From: Brevibacillus sp051967035
Lineage (GTDB): Bacteria > Bacillota > Bacilli > Brevibacillales > Brevibacillaceae
Reading direction: 5' to 3'
Assembly: GCF_051967035.1 (NCBI RefSeq)
Contig: NZ_JBQCKK010000002.1
Location: forward strand, 1-64,000
Length of the DNA: 64,000 nt
Numbering within the stretch: the first letter of the stretch is position 1; every line of letters starts with the position of its first letter. Made by a program: the position numbers and the translations under genes. The notes under the pieces were generated by a model. The model ran no database searches and had not been told where the DNA came from. It was given only the letters and a program-made list of their open reading frames with translations. This document shows, piece by piece, positions 8,188 to 17,328 of the stretch.

Positions 8188-8412
8188 ATGGTTGCGAAAA
8201 TCATGGTTTGGTTGATTCGGGGATACCAGTTGTTTATTTCTCCGCTGAAGCCTCCTACATGCAGATTCGCGCCTACCTGCTCGCACTACGCGATCGAATC
8301 GGTTCGCCGTTTTGGTGCGTGGCGCGGAGGCTGGCTGGCTCTTCGTCGCATCCTGAAATGTCATCCGTTCCACCCGGGCGGGTTTGATCCAGTTCCGGAT
8401 CAACGCAAATAA
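8188..8412 (+). CDS. yidD: Membrane protein insertion efficiency factor YidD
   Basis: YidD is a small, membrane-associated protein that aids YidC-dependent insertion. The 74-residue product shows the family core RGYQLFISPL, then CRFAPTCSHYA and the ending HPFHPGGFDPVP. The ATG at 8188 follows GAGGGTGAAAC, which overlaps the rnpA stop; an in-frame ATG at 8161 lacks such a site and lies inside rnpA. It stands in the standard order rnpA-yidD-yidC. Confidence 0.95.
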   Translation: MVAKIMVWLIRGYQLFISPLKPPTCRFAPTCSHYAIESVRRFGAWRGGWLALRRILKCHPFHPGGFDPVPDQRK

Positions 8413-8449
8413 GCATACCTCATTGAAGCGGGGAAAAGGAGGATCACCC

Positions 8450-9208
8450 TTGAGTAGACGTACCCTCAGCATGCTTATGCTGACTCTGCTGGTTCTTGTG
8501 CTGTCAGGCTGTAACCCGGCGACTGCTGCGCCCATCGGTCCTGACGCAACCGGCTTCTGGGACAAGTATTTTGTATATCCCTTGTCCTGGTTGATTAAAG
8601 AAAGCGCTTTGGTGCTTGGAAACAACTATGGCTTCGGTATCCTGGTAGCGACAGTCATCATCCGGTTGATTGTGCTGCCTTTGATGGTCAAGCAAATCAA
8701 GAGCTCCAAGAAAATGCAGGAGCTTCAACCGGAGATGCAAAAAATCCGTGAGAAGTATAAAAACGATCCGCAAAAAGCGCAACAGGAAACCATGGCAATC
8801 TTCCAGAAAAACGGCGTCAATCCGCTTGCCGGTTGCTTGCCGATGCTGGTGCAAATGCCCATCCTGATCGCCTTTTACCATGCCATCATCCGGACGGAGG
8901 AAATCAAGTCGCAAACGTTCCTCTGGCTGACTTTGGGCGAAAAAGACCCGTACTACATCTTGCCGATCATCGCTGCGATTACGACGTACTTGCAGTCGAA
9001 AATGATGGGACAAGCAACGCAGGGCAACCCGCAAATGCAAATGATGCTGGTCATGATGCCGCTGATGATTTTGGCTATCGCCGTTACATTGCCATCTGCG
9101 CTTTCCCTGTACTGGGTATACGGCAACCTGTTTACCATCGTACAAACGTATTTCCTGTATCGTGATAAAGGCACTAAGCTTACTCCCAAGGAGGGAACCT
9201 CCAAGTGA
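8450..9208 (+). CDS. yidC: Membrane insertase YidC/OxaA (SpoIIIJ type) lipoprotein
   Basis: YidC inserts proteins into the cytoplasmic membrane, alone or with Sec. I use the TTG at 8450 with AAAGGAGG 8 bases upstream, giving 252 residues. The N-terminus is a lipoprotein signal with VLSGC, making Cys21 the lipidated residue. The core has the YidC membrane segments (WLIKESALVLGNNYG, MLVQMPILIAFYHAI and the final LYWVYGNLFTIVQTYF). The gene overlaps khpB by 4 bases (GTGA). Firmicutes usually carry a second copy (YqjG); which one this is follows only from its position beside khpB, as for SpoIIIJ. Confidence 0.95.
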   Translation: MSRRTLSMLMLTLLVLVLSGCNPATAAPIGPDATGFWDKYFVYPLSWLIKESALVLGNNYGFGILVATVIIRLIVLPLMVKQIKSSKKMQELQPEMQKIREKYKNDPQKAQQETMAIFQKNGVNPLAGCLPMLVQMPILIAFYHAIIRTEEIKSQTFLWLTLGEKDPYYILPIIAAITTYLQSKMMGQATQGNPQMQMMLVMMPLMILAIAVTLPSALSLYWVYGNLFTIVQTYFLYRDKGTKLTPKEGTSK

Positions 9209-9834
9209 AAAAGGTGGTAGCTACGGCAAAAACGATAGACGATGCTGTGCAAAAAGCTTTGCTGGAATTGGGTGTACCGCGTGAAAAGGCGCGTATCCGC
9301 GTTCTGGAGGAGCCAAGCAGGGGCCTTTTTGGACTGATCGGAGCCAAGGACGCCAAAGTGGAAGTGGAATTTCATTTTGACCCGGTTGCGCAAGGACGCG
9401 ACTTTCTTCAAGATGTTTTGTCTAACATGAAGGTGAACGCCAAAGTGGAGACGCGCACAAACGAAGAAGGCATCCTGTTTGATATCCAGGGCAGCAACCT
9501 GGGAATCATCATTGGCCGCAGAGGGCAAACGCTGGATTCCTTACAGTATCTCGTAAACGTCGTAGCGAACCGTCATGCGGACAAGCATGTGCGCATCACA
9601 TTGGATGCGGAGAATTACAGGATGCGCCGCAAGGAAACATTGGAGCAGCTGGCTGACCGGGTGGCGAAAAAGGCCCTGTCGACCAGGCGGGATGTAAGGC
9701 TGGAGCCGATGTCAGCTGCGGAGCGCAAAGTGATTCATGCCTTCCTGCAAAAAAGAGCGGATGTCGTCACGTTCAGTGAAGGAGACGAGCCAAACCGCTA
9801 TATCGTCATTGCACCGAAAGAAGCCTCTCGTTAG
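9205..9834 (+). CDS. khpB: KH/R3H RNA-binding protein KhpB (Jag/EloR)
   Basis: The 209-residue protein has three parts: a Jag N-terminal domain (VVATAKTIDDAVQKALLELG), a type II KH domain with the IIIGRRGQTLDSLQYLVN loop near residues 95-112, and a C-terminal R3H domain with MSAAERKVIHAFLQ. With KhpA it binds RNAs affecting cell elongation and division. It starts with GTG overlapping the yidC stop. AAGGAGGGAACC lies before it. The terminator overlaps its last codons. Confidence 0.95.
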   Translation: MKKVVATAKTIDDAVQKALLELGVPREKARIRVLEEPSRGLFGLIGAKDAKVEVEFHFDPVAQGRDFLQDVLSNMKVNAKVETRTNEEGILFDIQGSNLGIIIGRRGQTLDSLQYLVNVVANRHADKHVRITLDAENYRMRRKETLEQLADRVAKKALSTRRDVRLEPMSAAERKVIHAFLQKRADVVTFSEGDEPNRYIVIAPKEASR

Positions 9835-9849
9835 GCTTCTTTTTTTTTT
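9819..9849 (+). terminator. Rho-independent terminator of the rnpA-yidD-yidC-khpB unit
   Basis: AGAAGCCT (9819-9826), loop CTCGTT, AGGCTTCT (9833-9840), then ten T residues. The 8-bp stem overlaps the khpB stop codon. Confidence 0.93.
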
Positions 9850-10173
9850 GCGTTCGCTCGACGCGGGAGCGGCCCGGTGCCACGGTCAGAGCAGACAACC
9901 GTTGGGAGCGGACGAAGAATCGACAACTTGCGACGTGCAAACCAAAGCAGTTGTCCACTGTGGACAATAGCAGGAAGGGTTGAGCTTTTCGCAAAAAGAT
10001 CATACTGTGGATAACGAGAACGGACAGCAACCTTGGACGGCGGGGTTGCTTTTTCTGGCTGGCGAAGGAGAGTGTGTAAAATTTGCACTTTCGTTTGGAA
10101 TTTTTCAAGGCGATCTGTTAAGCTAGTAAGTTAGTGGCTGACTTGTCTGATTGGAAAGCTTGAGGTGAAGGGC
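9850..10173. other. khpB-mnmE gap with a TTGTCCAC palindrome and a DnaA box
   Basis: The 324-base stretch has no gene I can support. It contains a perfect palindrome TTGTCCAC-T-GTGGACAA (9951-9967) and a perfect DnaA box TGTGGATAA (10006-10014). The same two elements recur inside the mnmE 5' end (10266-10274 and 10298-10312). The palindrome has no T tract on either strand and so is unlikely to be a terminator. Confidence 0.7.
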
Positions 10174-11550
10174 ATGAAATTCGATACAATTGCAGCGGTT
10201 GCGACACCGATGGGCGAAGGCGGCATTGCCGTCATTCGGGTAAGCGGTTCGGAAGCGATTGAAGTTGTGGATAAGATATATAAAGGAAAACAGCGGTTGT
10301 CCACAGTGGACAGCCATACGATCCACTACGGTCACTTGTACGATCCACAGACGGGCGAACGGGTGGAAGAGGTGCTTGTGTCTGTGATGAAGGCTCCACG
10401 TACGTTCACGCGAGAGGATGTAGTGGAGGTCAACTGCCACGGGGGCATCGTATCCGTCGAAAAGGTGTTGGAGCTGATTCTGGATAACGGAGCCAGACTG
10501 GCGGAGCCGGGCGAATTTACGAAGCGTGCGTTTTTAAACGGACGCATCGACTTGTCTCAGGCGGAGGCTGTGATCGACTTGATCCGGGCCAAAACAGACA
10601 GGGCGATGAAGGTGGCTTTGAACCAGGTAGAGGGCAAGCTGTCACGGCTCATTCGACAGCTGCGCCAAAATTTGATTGAAGCCATGGCGCATATCGAAGT
10701 AACGCTGGATTATCCCGAGCATGATGTCGAGGAGTTTACGCAAAGCTTCCTGCGCGGCAAATGCCAGGAGGTAAAAGCCGAGATTCAACGGCTTTTGCAG
10801 ACAGCCAAGCAAGGGAAAATATTGCGCGAAGGCTTGTCTACGGCGATAATCGGGCGGCCGAATGTAGGAAAATCCTCTTTGTTGAACAGTCTCGTTCAGG
10901 AGGAAAAAGCCATTGTCACCGATGTGGCCGGAACGACTCGCGACGTCATTGAAGAGTACGTCAATGTGCGAGGGGTTCCGCTGCGTCTCATTGATACGGC
11001 AGGAATTCGCGATACCGATGATATCGTGGAGAAAATCGGCGTGGAAAAATCACGGCAGCTTTTGCAAAAAGCTGATCTCGTTCTGCTCGTCGTCAACTAC
11101 AACGAGCCGCTCACTGCCGACGATTATGCGATTTTTGAAGCGGCAAAAGGCTTTCAGGTGATCGTGATTGTAAACAAGTTCGACTTGCCGCAAAAAGTGG
11201 ACCTGGAAGAGATCAAGCGTCATTTCCCGCAGCAGCCGCTTATCATGACCTCAGCGCGTGAGGAGAAGGGTATCGACTTGCTGGAGCAGGCGATCGGAGA
11301 CATTTTCTTCAGCGGACGCGTACAGCAAGATGATTTGACCTATGTGAGCAATGCCCGGCATATTCAACTGCTTCGCCAGGCGGAAAAAGCAATTGACGAA
11401 GCGCTGGCCGGAATTGATGAGTTGATGCCGGTCGACATGATCCAGATCGACATCAAAAAGTCGTGGGAGCTGCTCGGCGAAGTGATCGGAGAGAGTGTCG
11501 GTGAAGATTTGATCGACCAGATTTTCTCCCAGTTTTGTCTGGGCAAGTGA
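10174..11550 (+). CDS. mnmE: tRNA uridine-5-carboxymethylaminomethyl GTPase MnmE
   Basis: MnmE acts with MnmG to modify U34 of tRNAs reading split codon boxes. The 458-residue product starts MKFDTIAAVATPMGEGG at the ATG with GAGGTG 6 bases upstream (an in-frame GTG at 10165 lies within that site). The N-terminal folate-binding domain is followed by a helical domain interrupted by a G domain with GRPNVGKSSLLN (about 225), DVAGTTRD and NKFD. It ends FSQFCLGK, the diagnostic C-x-G-K tail. A DnaA box and a TGTCCAC palindrome lie within codons 30-50. Confidence 0.97.
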   Translation: MKFDTIAAVATPMGEGGIAVIRVSGSEAIEVVDKIYKGKQRLSTVDSHTIHYGHLYDPQTGERVEEVLVSVMKAPRTFTREDVVEVNCHGGIVSVEKVLELILDNGARLAEPGEFTKRAFLNGRIDLSQAEAVIDLIRAKTDRAMKVALNQVEGKLSRLIRQLRQNLIEAMAHIEVTLDYPEHDVEEFTQSFLRGKCQEVKAEIQRLLQTAKQGKILREGLSTAIIGRPNVGKSSLLNSLVQEEKAIVTDVAGTTRDVIEEYVNVRGVPLRLIDTAGIRDTDDIVEKIGVEKSRQLLQKADLVLLVVNYNEPLTADDYAIFEAAKGFQVIVIVNKFDLPQKVDLEEIKRHFPQQPLIMTSAREEKGIDLLEQAIGDIFFSGRVQQDDLTYVSNARHIQLLRQAEKAIDEALAGIDELMPVDMIQIDIKKSWELLGEVIGESVGEDLIDQIFSQFCLGK

Positions 11551-11712
11551 TCGAAAAGAAGCAGTTTGTCATTCATGCAGGCAAGGAGCGCTCGCTTGGC
11601 GTGTAGTCAGTTAGCGGCGAGTTTGCAGGATAGTAGGTAGCAGGTAGAAGCAAGTCGTATTGGCAGGACGCATCGTCTTGTTGAAAAGGAAGTTGTATAC
11701 GAGGTAGAACTC

Positions 11713-13632
11713 ATGAGCAAGGGGGAAAACAAAATGAACGCTGTACCTGCGTATGAAGCGGGTTCGTTTGACGTCATCGTAATCGGGGCAGGTCATGCCG
11801 GGTGTGAAGCGGCTTTGGCAGCGGCGCGTATGGGCTGCAGCACGTTGCTTTTGACGATCAACCTGGACGCTGTTGCATACATGCCGTGCAACCCATCTGT
11901 CGGCGGACCGGCCAAAGGACATGTCGTACGGGAACTGGATGCTCTCGGCGGCGAAATGGGACGCAACATTGATAAAACCCACATTCAAATGCGAATGCTC
12001 AATACGGGGAAAGGTCCTGCTGTGCATGCCTTGCGCGCACAAGCGGACAAGTTCGCTTATCAGCACGAAATGAAAAAAACGATCGAAAACACGCCGAATC
12101 TGATCCTCCGTCAAGCGATGGTGGAGGAGTTGCTTGTCGAGGATGGGGTTTGTGTGGGGGTTATCACCCAGACAGGCGCACGTTACAAGGCAAAATCGGT
12201 TGTATTGACGACCGGAACGTATTTGCGCGGAAAAATCATTCTCGGGGATCTGCAGTATGAGAGTGGCCCGAACAACATGCGTCCGTCGATTCGTCTGGCG
12301 CACCATTTGAAAGAGCTCGGCTTTGAAATGACGCGCTTCAAGACAGGAACGCCTCCTCGCGTGCATAAAAACAGCGTCGATTTTTCCAAAATGGAGATTC
12401 AGCCCGGAGATTCGGTGCCACGCGCTTTTTCGTACGAAACAACGGAGTTTATCATGGATCAGCTGCCTTGCTGGCTGACGTATACCAATGAGCAAACGCA
12501 CGAACTCATCAATACGAATCTGCACCGCGCTCCGATGTACTCGGGAATGATTGAAGGGACTGGGCCGCGCTACTGCCCGTCCATTGAAGACAAAGTCGTC
12601 CGCTTTAACGATAAGCCACGCCATCAAATCTTCCTGGAGCCGGAAGGGCGGAATACGGAGGAAATGTACGTACAGGGCTTGTCTACCAGCTTGCCGGAAG
12701 ATGTGCAGCTGTCTATGCTGCGTTCGATGGCGGGGCTGGAAGAAGTCAAAATGATGCGCCCTGGCTATGCGATCGAATACGATTCCATCGTGCCAACGCA
12801 ACTGTGGCCGTCGTTGGAAACGAAAAGATTGCCTGGCTTGTTTACCGCAGGGCAAATCAACGGCACCTCGGGGTATGAAGAGGCAGCCGGGCAAGGGCTG
12901 ATGGCCGGAATCAACGCGGCGCGCCGGGTTCAAGGCAAGCCGCCCGTCATTTTGGGCCGAGATGAAGCGTATATTGGCGTCCTGATCGACGACCTCGTGA
13001 CGAAAGGGACACATGAGCCGTATCGTCTGCTGACTTCCCGTGCCGAGTATCGTCTGCTTTTGCGTCATGACAATGCCGACCTGCGCCTGACCGACATCGG
13101 CTACGAAATCGGCCTGATTAGCGAAGAGCGTTACAAACGGTTTAACGAGAAACGCCGATTGATCGCGCAGGAAAAAGAACGCGTGGAAAATACGCGCGTA
13201 CGTCCGGATATGGAACATGTTCAGGAGGTGCTGCGTGCAGCGGGATCGCCAGAATTGACGGAAGTGATCGAGTTGGCCCAACTGCTGCGCCGTCCAGAGC
13301 TTACCTATAGCCACATTGCCGCGATGGTGCCGGCGCCGCAAGCCTTGCCGGAGGATGTGACCGAGCAGGTAGAAATTCAGATTAAATACGATGGCTACAT
13401 TAAAAAGTCTCTACAGCAAGTAGAGCGGATGAAAAAAATGGAGGAACGCCGCATTCCCGCAGACATCGACTACCATCAGATTTCCGGTTTGTCCAAGGAG
13501 TCCCGTGAGAATTTGTCCAAAATTCGCCCGTTGAATATCGGGCAAGCGGCACGGATCGCCGGAGTAACTCCTGCAGACATTTCCGTTTTGATGGTGTATC
13601 TGGAGTACAAGCGCGTAGGGGTAGCGGAGTAA
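11713..13632 (+). CDS. mnmG: tRNA modification FAD enzyme MnmG (GidA)
   Basis: MnmG is the FAD/NADH partner of MnmE in cmnm5U34 synthesis. The product has VIVIGAGHAGCEAALAAARMG (dinucleotide fold), NPSVGGPAKGHVVRELDALGG, LTTGTYLRGKI and GQINGTSGYEEAAGQG. The C-terminal helical domain ends VYLEYKRVGVAE. Two starts are possible: ATG 11713 with GAGGT 8 bases upstream (639 residues) or ATG 11734 with AAGGGGG 8 bases upstream (632 residues); I keep the first. It is 162 bases from mnmE and 13 from rsmG. Confidence 0.97.
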   Translation: MSKGENKMNAVPAYEAGSFDVIVIGAGHAGCEAALAAARMGCSTLLLTINLDAVAYMPCNPSVGGPAKGHVVRELDALGGEMGRNIDKTHIQMRMLNTGKGPAVHALRAQADKFAYQHEMKKTIENTPNLILRQAMVEELLVEDGVCVGVITQTGARYKAKSVVLTTGTYLRGKIILGDLQYESGPNNMRPSIRLAHHLKELGFEMTRFKTGTPPRVHKNSVDFSKMEIQPGDSVPRAFSYETTEFIMDQLPCWLTYTNEQTHELINTNLHRAPMYSGMIEGTGPRYCPSIEDKVVRFNDKPRHQIFLEPEGRNTEEMYVQGLSTSLPEDVQLSMLRSMAGLEEVKMMRPGYAIEYDSIVPTQLWPSLETKRLPGLFTAGQINGTSGYEEAAGQGLMAGINAARRVQGKPPVILGRDEAYIGVLIDDLVTKGTHEPYRLLTSRAEYRLLLRHDNADLRLTDIGYEIGLISEERYKRFNEKRRLIAQEKERVENTRVRPDMEHVQEVLRAAGSPELTEVIELAQLLRRPELTYSHIAAMVPAPQALPEDVTEQVEIQIKYDGYIKKSLQQVERMKKMEERRIPADIDYHQISGLSKESRENLSKIRPLNIGQAARIAGVTPADISVLMVYLEYKRVGVAE

Positions 13633-13645
13633 GGAGATCAGCTAC

Positions 13646-14362
13646 ATGACCAAAGAACAGTTTGCCGAGGCTCTTGCAGCACAAGGCATTTCCTTGACGG
13701 ATCGTCAGTTGGAGCAGTTTGACCATTTTTTCCGGCTGCTTGTGGAATGGAACGAGAAAATGAATCTGACGGGCATTACCGAAGAGGGGCAAGTATACGT
13801 CAAACACTTTTACGATTCGATCACGCCCGCCTTTTACTTTCCGTTCGACCAGGTAAAGTCGGTCGTGGATATTGGCGGCGGTGCCGGCTTTCCCAGTATT
13901 CCGCTGAAAATTTGCTTCCCGCATCTGAAAATGACGATTATTGATTCGTTGAACAAGCGCATGAGCTTTTTGCAGCATGTAGCCAGCGAATTGGGTCTGG
14001 AAGACGTCCATCCTGTGCATGGACGGGCAGAGGATCGCGGCCAGGAGGCAGGCTATCGCGAGCAGTTTGATCTCGTGGTTGCCCGGGCTGTCGCGCGGCT
14101 GAACCTGCTGGCTGAATTTTGCCTGCCATTTGCCCAACTGAAAGGTCATTTTATCGCGCTCAAAGGGGCCGATATTACGCTGGAGCTGAACGAAGCGAAA
14201 AAGGCGATCAAAACGTTGGGCGGAAAAACAAGAAAGGTCGAGACGTTTCAATTGCTGGAGGACGCAGGTGAGCGCAACATCGTCATCATTGAAAAAATAG
14301 AAGCGACGCCGAAGAACTATCCGCGCAAAGCGGGCGTTCCGGCCAAAAAGCCGTTAGGATAG
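13646..14362 (+). CDS. rsmG: 16S rRNA (G527) N7-methyltransferase RsmG (GidB)
   Basis: RsmG methylates N7 of G527 in 16S rRNA using SAM; its loss gives low-level streptomycin resistance. The 238-residue protein has MTKEQFAEALAAQGI, FRLLVEWNEKMNLTGI, and the SAM-binding VVDIGGGAGFPSIPLKI. The motif RAVARLNLLAEFCLP follows. It is 13 bases after mnmG and ends before a terminator. Confidence 0.96.
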   Translation: MTKEQFAEALAAQGISLTDRQLEQFDHFFRLLVEWNEKMNLTGITEEGQVYVKHFYDSITPAFYFPFDQVKSVVDIGGGAGFPSIPLKICFPHLKMTIIDSLNKRMSFLQHVASELGLEDVHPVHGRAEDRGQEAGYREQFDLVVARAVARLNLLAEFCLPFAQLKGHFIALKGADITLELNEAKKAIKTLGGKTRKVETFQLLEDAGERNIVIIEKIEATPKNYPRKAGVPAKKPLG

Positions 14363-14375
14363 CCAGGGCGTGCCA

Positions 14376-14410
14376 AAAGATCGCAGTGGATTGCTGCGGT
14401 CTTTTTTTTG
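14376..14410 (+). terminator. Terminator after rsmG
   Basis: GATCGCAG (14379-14386), loop TGGATTG, CTGCGGTC (14394-14401, one G-T pair), then eight T residues. Confidence 0.88.
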
Positions 14411-14543
14411 TGCGCAAAGAAGAATCGCCACAAGTGGCGGAGCCAAAAGGAGTCTACCGCTTTGGGCATGCGGCTCTCTCAGGACGCATATACATACCAG
14501 TAACAACGACGAGAACCATTTCCGTTCTGAGAGGATGATAGAT

Positions 14544-15104
14544 ATGGAAGAAGTGTGGACCTCCCTTTTCCCACCGGAGCTTCCTACCATTTTATTGCGG
14601 CTGTTCCTCGCTTTCCTGGCGGGGGCCATCATGGGGTGGGAGCGGGAGCGGTTTATCAAGGATGTAAGCAGGCAACGAGGGGCTGGCTTTCGTACGTACA
14701 GTCTCGTTTGTTTCGGATCGTGTCTGTTTGGACTTGCCTCCATCTACGGCTTTCAATCCAGCGGGGTAAACAACGACCCCGGCAGGGTAGCTGCTCAAGT
14801 GGTCACGGGCATGGGCTTTTTGGGAGCAGGGGCTATTCTCAAATTCAACGGTTCCATCAAAGGTTTGACGACTGCGGCTGGGATGTGGGTAGCATCTGCG
14901 ATCGGACTGATGTTTAGCGCTGGCATGTATATTACAGCGATTGTCGCTGCCTTTTTTGCGTACCTGACCTTGGATTTCTATCGGCTGTTTCCCAAGCTCT
15001 TCGCTGTCACGAAGATTTCACATCCTAGTGATGAGAGCATAGGAGGGGAGGAACGGGGAAAACACAGTGGCAGAGCCAATTTCTATGACCACGATCACGA
15101 TTGA
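14544..15104 (+). CDS. MgtC/SapB family membrane protein
   Basis: The product begins MEEVWTSLFPPELPTILLR and is 186 residues. It has the MgtC core: LLRLFLAFLAGAIMGWERE, then RGAGFRTYSLVCFGSCLF, VVTGMGFLGAGAI and KGLTTAAGMWVASAIG, spread over four or five membrane helices. The C-terminal ACT-like domain of Salmonella MgtC is absent, as in short SapB-type members, whose function is uncertain. I choose ATG 14544 because GAGAGG is 9 bases upstream; the open frame extends further left through the rsmG terminator. The tail HSGRANFYDHDHD is histidine/aspartate rich. The gene ends at the base before parS. Confidence 0.85.
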   Translation: MEEVWTSLFPPELPTILLRLFLAFLAGAIMGWERERFIKDVSRQRGAGFRTYSLVCFGSCLFGLASIYGFQSSGVNNDPGRVAAQVVTGMGFLGAGAILKFNGSIKGLTTAAGMWVASAIGLMFSAGMYITAIVAAFFAYLTLDFYRLFPKLFAVTKISHPSDESIGGEERGKHSGRANFYDHDHD

Positions 15105-15120
15105 TGTTTCACGTGAAACG
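15105..15120. promoter_or_regulatory. parS site (15/16)
   Basis: TGTTTCACGTGAAACG differs from the consensus TGTTTCACGTGAAACA only in the last base. It abuts the stop codon of the MgtC-family gene and lies 8 kb from oriC, beside noc and parAB. ParB loads here and spreads. Confidence 0.93.
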
Positions 15121-15967
15121 TTTTTCCCTAGCAGGAATTGGGCAAAGCTTGCAGAATTACTTACTATAAAAGAAGCTAAGTCATTTACAGAGAAAATGGC
15201 AATAGGTCAAAGGGGATTTTCAAACGAACGGATAGGCAGTACAAGTTGGTCAGGAAGTATATCGTGTAGGGCTTGGGAACCTTGTTCGCGGGAGTCAATC
15301 GCGAGCCGCTGGTAAAAGCGGGGGAAGCAAGGGAAAAAGACGTTTCTGCGTGAAGTGGCTAACGATCTGAACGGCGAGGGGGACGGACACTAGCTCTGAA
15401 GAACTAGCCTCGTTTCACAGTGTACACAGGAAAGCAGCATCCACGTAACGGCATAAGCAAGGCCCTAGCAAGCCTGCTCCAATCGGAGCGGCAACACGTA
15501 GCCTACCAGAAGGGTTTGCCTGCAAAATGTCGATGCGGAGGCTGTGCACTTCGTCATGCGCGATAGCGTGGGCCAAGCGAGCAAACCGACAAATCTTGGA
15601 TACGCTCTAACAATCAATTCCAGCCGATGCCTACATCAGAAAGACAAATAGCTCTATGCTGAGATTCTGTCATGTGAATGGACAGGACCTTTTTTTCACG
15701 TGGAGAGATGTTTTCGATTAACGAGGCGTGTCGGAGCGAAACGGTTGATGCATGACAGCTTTTGGCGGCGTAGCTAGTCGAGTCGATAAGGGCAGCGAGA
15801 AGCGTGAATGGGAATGACTGAGGAAGAAGCCTATGCCCGTACAGCATTCCGCTTTTTGACAGACGATTGGCGAGTGGGAGTCTTCTAACGCTTAGGGCAC
15901 AGATCAGCAGGGCAGCAGTGGTTTTACAGTAGCGCGGATGGAACGGGTAGAAGTGGGGGATTTTTCT
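15121..15967. other. 847-base gene-poor gap between parS and noc
   Basis: I see no supported gene. It holds a weak hairpin with T tract (TTCTGTC 15665-15671, GACAGGA 15681-15687, then seven T at 15690-15696), a nested inverted repeat around CGAGG...CTAG...CTAG...CCTCG (about 15378-15414), and a half-parS TTTCACGTGG near 15694-15703. A 26-codon open frame starting at about 15803 (with MTEEEAYARTAFRFL) reads protein-like but has no clear ribosome-binding site. It may hold a decayed gene. Confidence 0.5.
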
Positions 15968-16813
15968 ATGGCAGTGAAGGATTCATTTTCTCGGATTTTT
16001 GGATTGACGGACAAGACGGATAACGAAGAAATCAGGCAACTACCAGTAGAGGAGATTGTACCGAATCCATATCAGCCTCGAACGGTTTTTGATGACGAGA
16101 AAATCGATGAGTTGTGTCAAACGATTCGTACGCACGGGCTTATTCAACCGATCGTTGTACGGATGAGAGACGGTCGCTACGAGTTGATTGCCGGGGAACG
16201 GCGTTTGCGCGCAACGAAAAAATTAGGCATGGAGAAGATTCCTGCGATCATCAAAGATTTCAATGATGCCCAAACAGCCTCGATTGCCTTGATTGAAAAT
16301 CTTCAGCGCGAAGGACTGACGGCGATTGAAGAGGCTGTTGCCTACCAGAAGCTGATCGATTTGCACGATTTGACACAGGAGAGTCTGGCGCAGCGTTTGG
16401 GAAAAGGGCAATCGACCATCGCCAACAAGCTGAGACTGTTGCATTTGCCGCAGGAGATTCAAGATGCGCTGTTGACTCGCCAAGTGACAGAGCGGCACGC
16501 GCGCGCTTTGATTCCACTCAAAGACGCCGAGCTGCAAGTAAAAGTGCTGGCCGAAATCTTGGAACGAGAGTGGAATGTCAAACAGACAGAAGTGCGCGTC
16601 AAGCAGCTTCTGGAAGCGGCGGAAAATCCAAAGGCGGAAAAAGAGTCAAAGCCGCGCTGGAAAGCATTCTCCCGGGATGCCCGAATCGCCATCAATACGG
16701 TGCGGCAGTCGATTGACATGGTCATGCAAACGGGCTTGCCGGTAGAGACGAACGAGGAAGACCATGAGGAATTTTACCAGTTCACCATTCGGATTCCGAA
16801 AAACAACAAGTAG
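15968..16813 (+). CDS. noc: Nucleoid occlusion protein Noc
   Basis: Noc is a ParB paralogue that binds its own NBS sites and blocks division over the nucleoid. The 281-residue product has the CTP-binding ParB N-domain (NPYQPRTVFDDEKI, LIAGERRLRATKKLG, SIALIENLQREGLT) and an HTH (TQESLAQRLGKGQSTIANKLR). The ending FYQFTIRIP matches Noc rather than ParB, as does KAFSRDARIAINTVRQS. The start at ATG 15968 (MAVKDSFSRIFGL) is preceded by GTGGGGGA; the reading frame to 15938 adds no homologous residues. The position between rsmG and parA is the Bacillus one. Confidence 0.94.
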   Translation: MAVKDSFSRIFGLTDKTDNEEIRQLPVEEIVPNPYQPRTVFDDEKIDELCQTIRTHGLIQPIVVRMRDGRYELIAGERRLRATKKLGMEKIPAIIKDFNDAQTASIALIENLQREGLTAIEEAVAYQKLIDLHDLTQESLAQRLGKGQSTIANKLRLLHLPQEIQDALLTRQVTERHARALIPLKDAELQVKVLAEILEREWNVKQTEVRVKQLLEAAENPKAEKESKPRWKAFSRDARIAINTVRQSIDMVMQTGLPVETNEEDHEEFYQFTIRIPKNNK

Positions 16814-17091
16814 GGAAGCAAAGGCACACGCAAAATGCCAGGAGGTTGTTTGCCTGTTTTTATGGTCAGGCGGTTCTCGCAACATGGCGAGGCCAATGGC
16901 AGATTTTTTATAGCAGCGCGATTTTGCCGATGATGGTGCCAGGTGAAAGCCTGTGAGTGGAAATGGCGTTGCGAATCGTGGCAGGAGGCGCAAAAACAGC
17001 AGCAAGCATCCTCTAGGGAGAACGAAATGCCATTTGCCATTGCGGAAAATGGGTACATCCAAACGAGAGAATGAGAAAACGGCAAGGGCAT

Positions 17092-17115
17092 GGCGACAGG
17101 GTCGCCTTTCTTTTT
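17092..17115 (+). terminator. Terminator in the noc-parA gap
   Basis: GGCGAC (17092-17097), 3-base loop, GTCGCC (17101-17106), then TTTCTTTTT. A short stem but a good T tract; it probably ends noc transcription. Confidence 0.6.
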
Positions 17116-17328
17116 GGGCAAATCCCCGTGTTACACGGAAAATGGGTGGCAAAGGGGACAAGAAGCATCTTTTCCCCAGAAAAATCGGGACAATGGGAAC
17201 GGTTCGGATCCTAAAGAAGGATAAATTCTCTCAATATCAAAAAAACAGCGTACGGGCAAGCAGTAAATCTGGTAACATGAGTAGTACCAAGCTGTTCCTT
17301 CCTTCTATTGCGGGGTTGGCGACGTTTC

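Noticed and set aside
9951..9967. Palindrome TTGTCCACTGTGGACAA as a terminator
   Set aside because: It has almost no loop and no T tract, so an operator or DnaA-related site is more likely.
11611..13341. 576-codon open frame antisense to mnmG
   Set aside because: It is a shadow of the conserved mnmG reading frame.
15067..15315. 82-codon plus-strand frame spanning parS
   Set aside because: It overlaps the MgtC-family gene in another frame, starts with GTG, and after parS has no family-like content.
15694..15703. TTTCACGTGG, a half-parS
   Set aside because: Only one arm of the palindrome matches; ParB needs both arms, so it is not called a parS.
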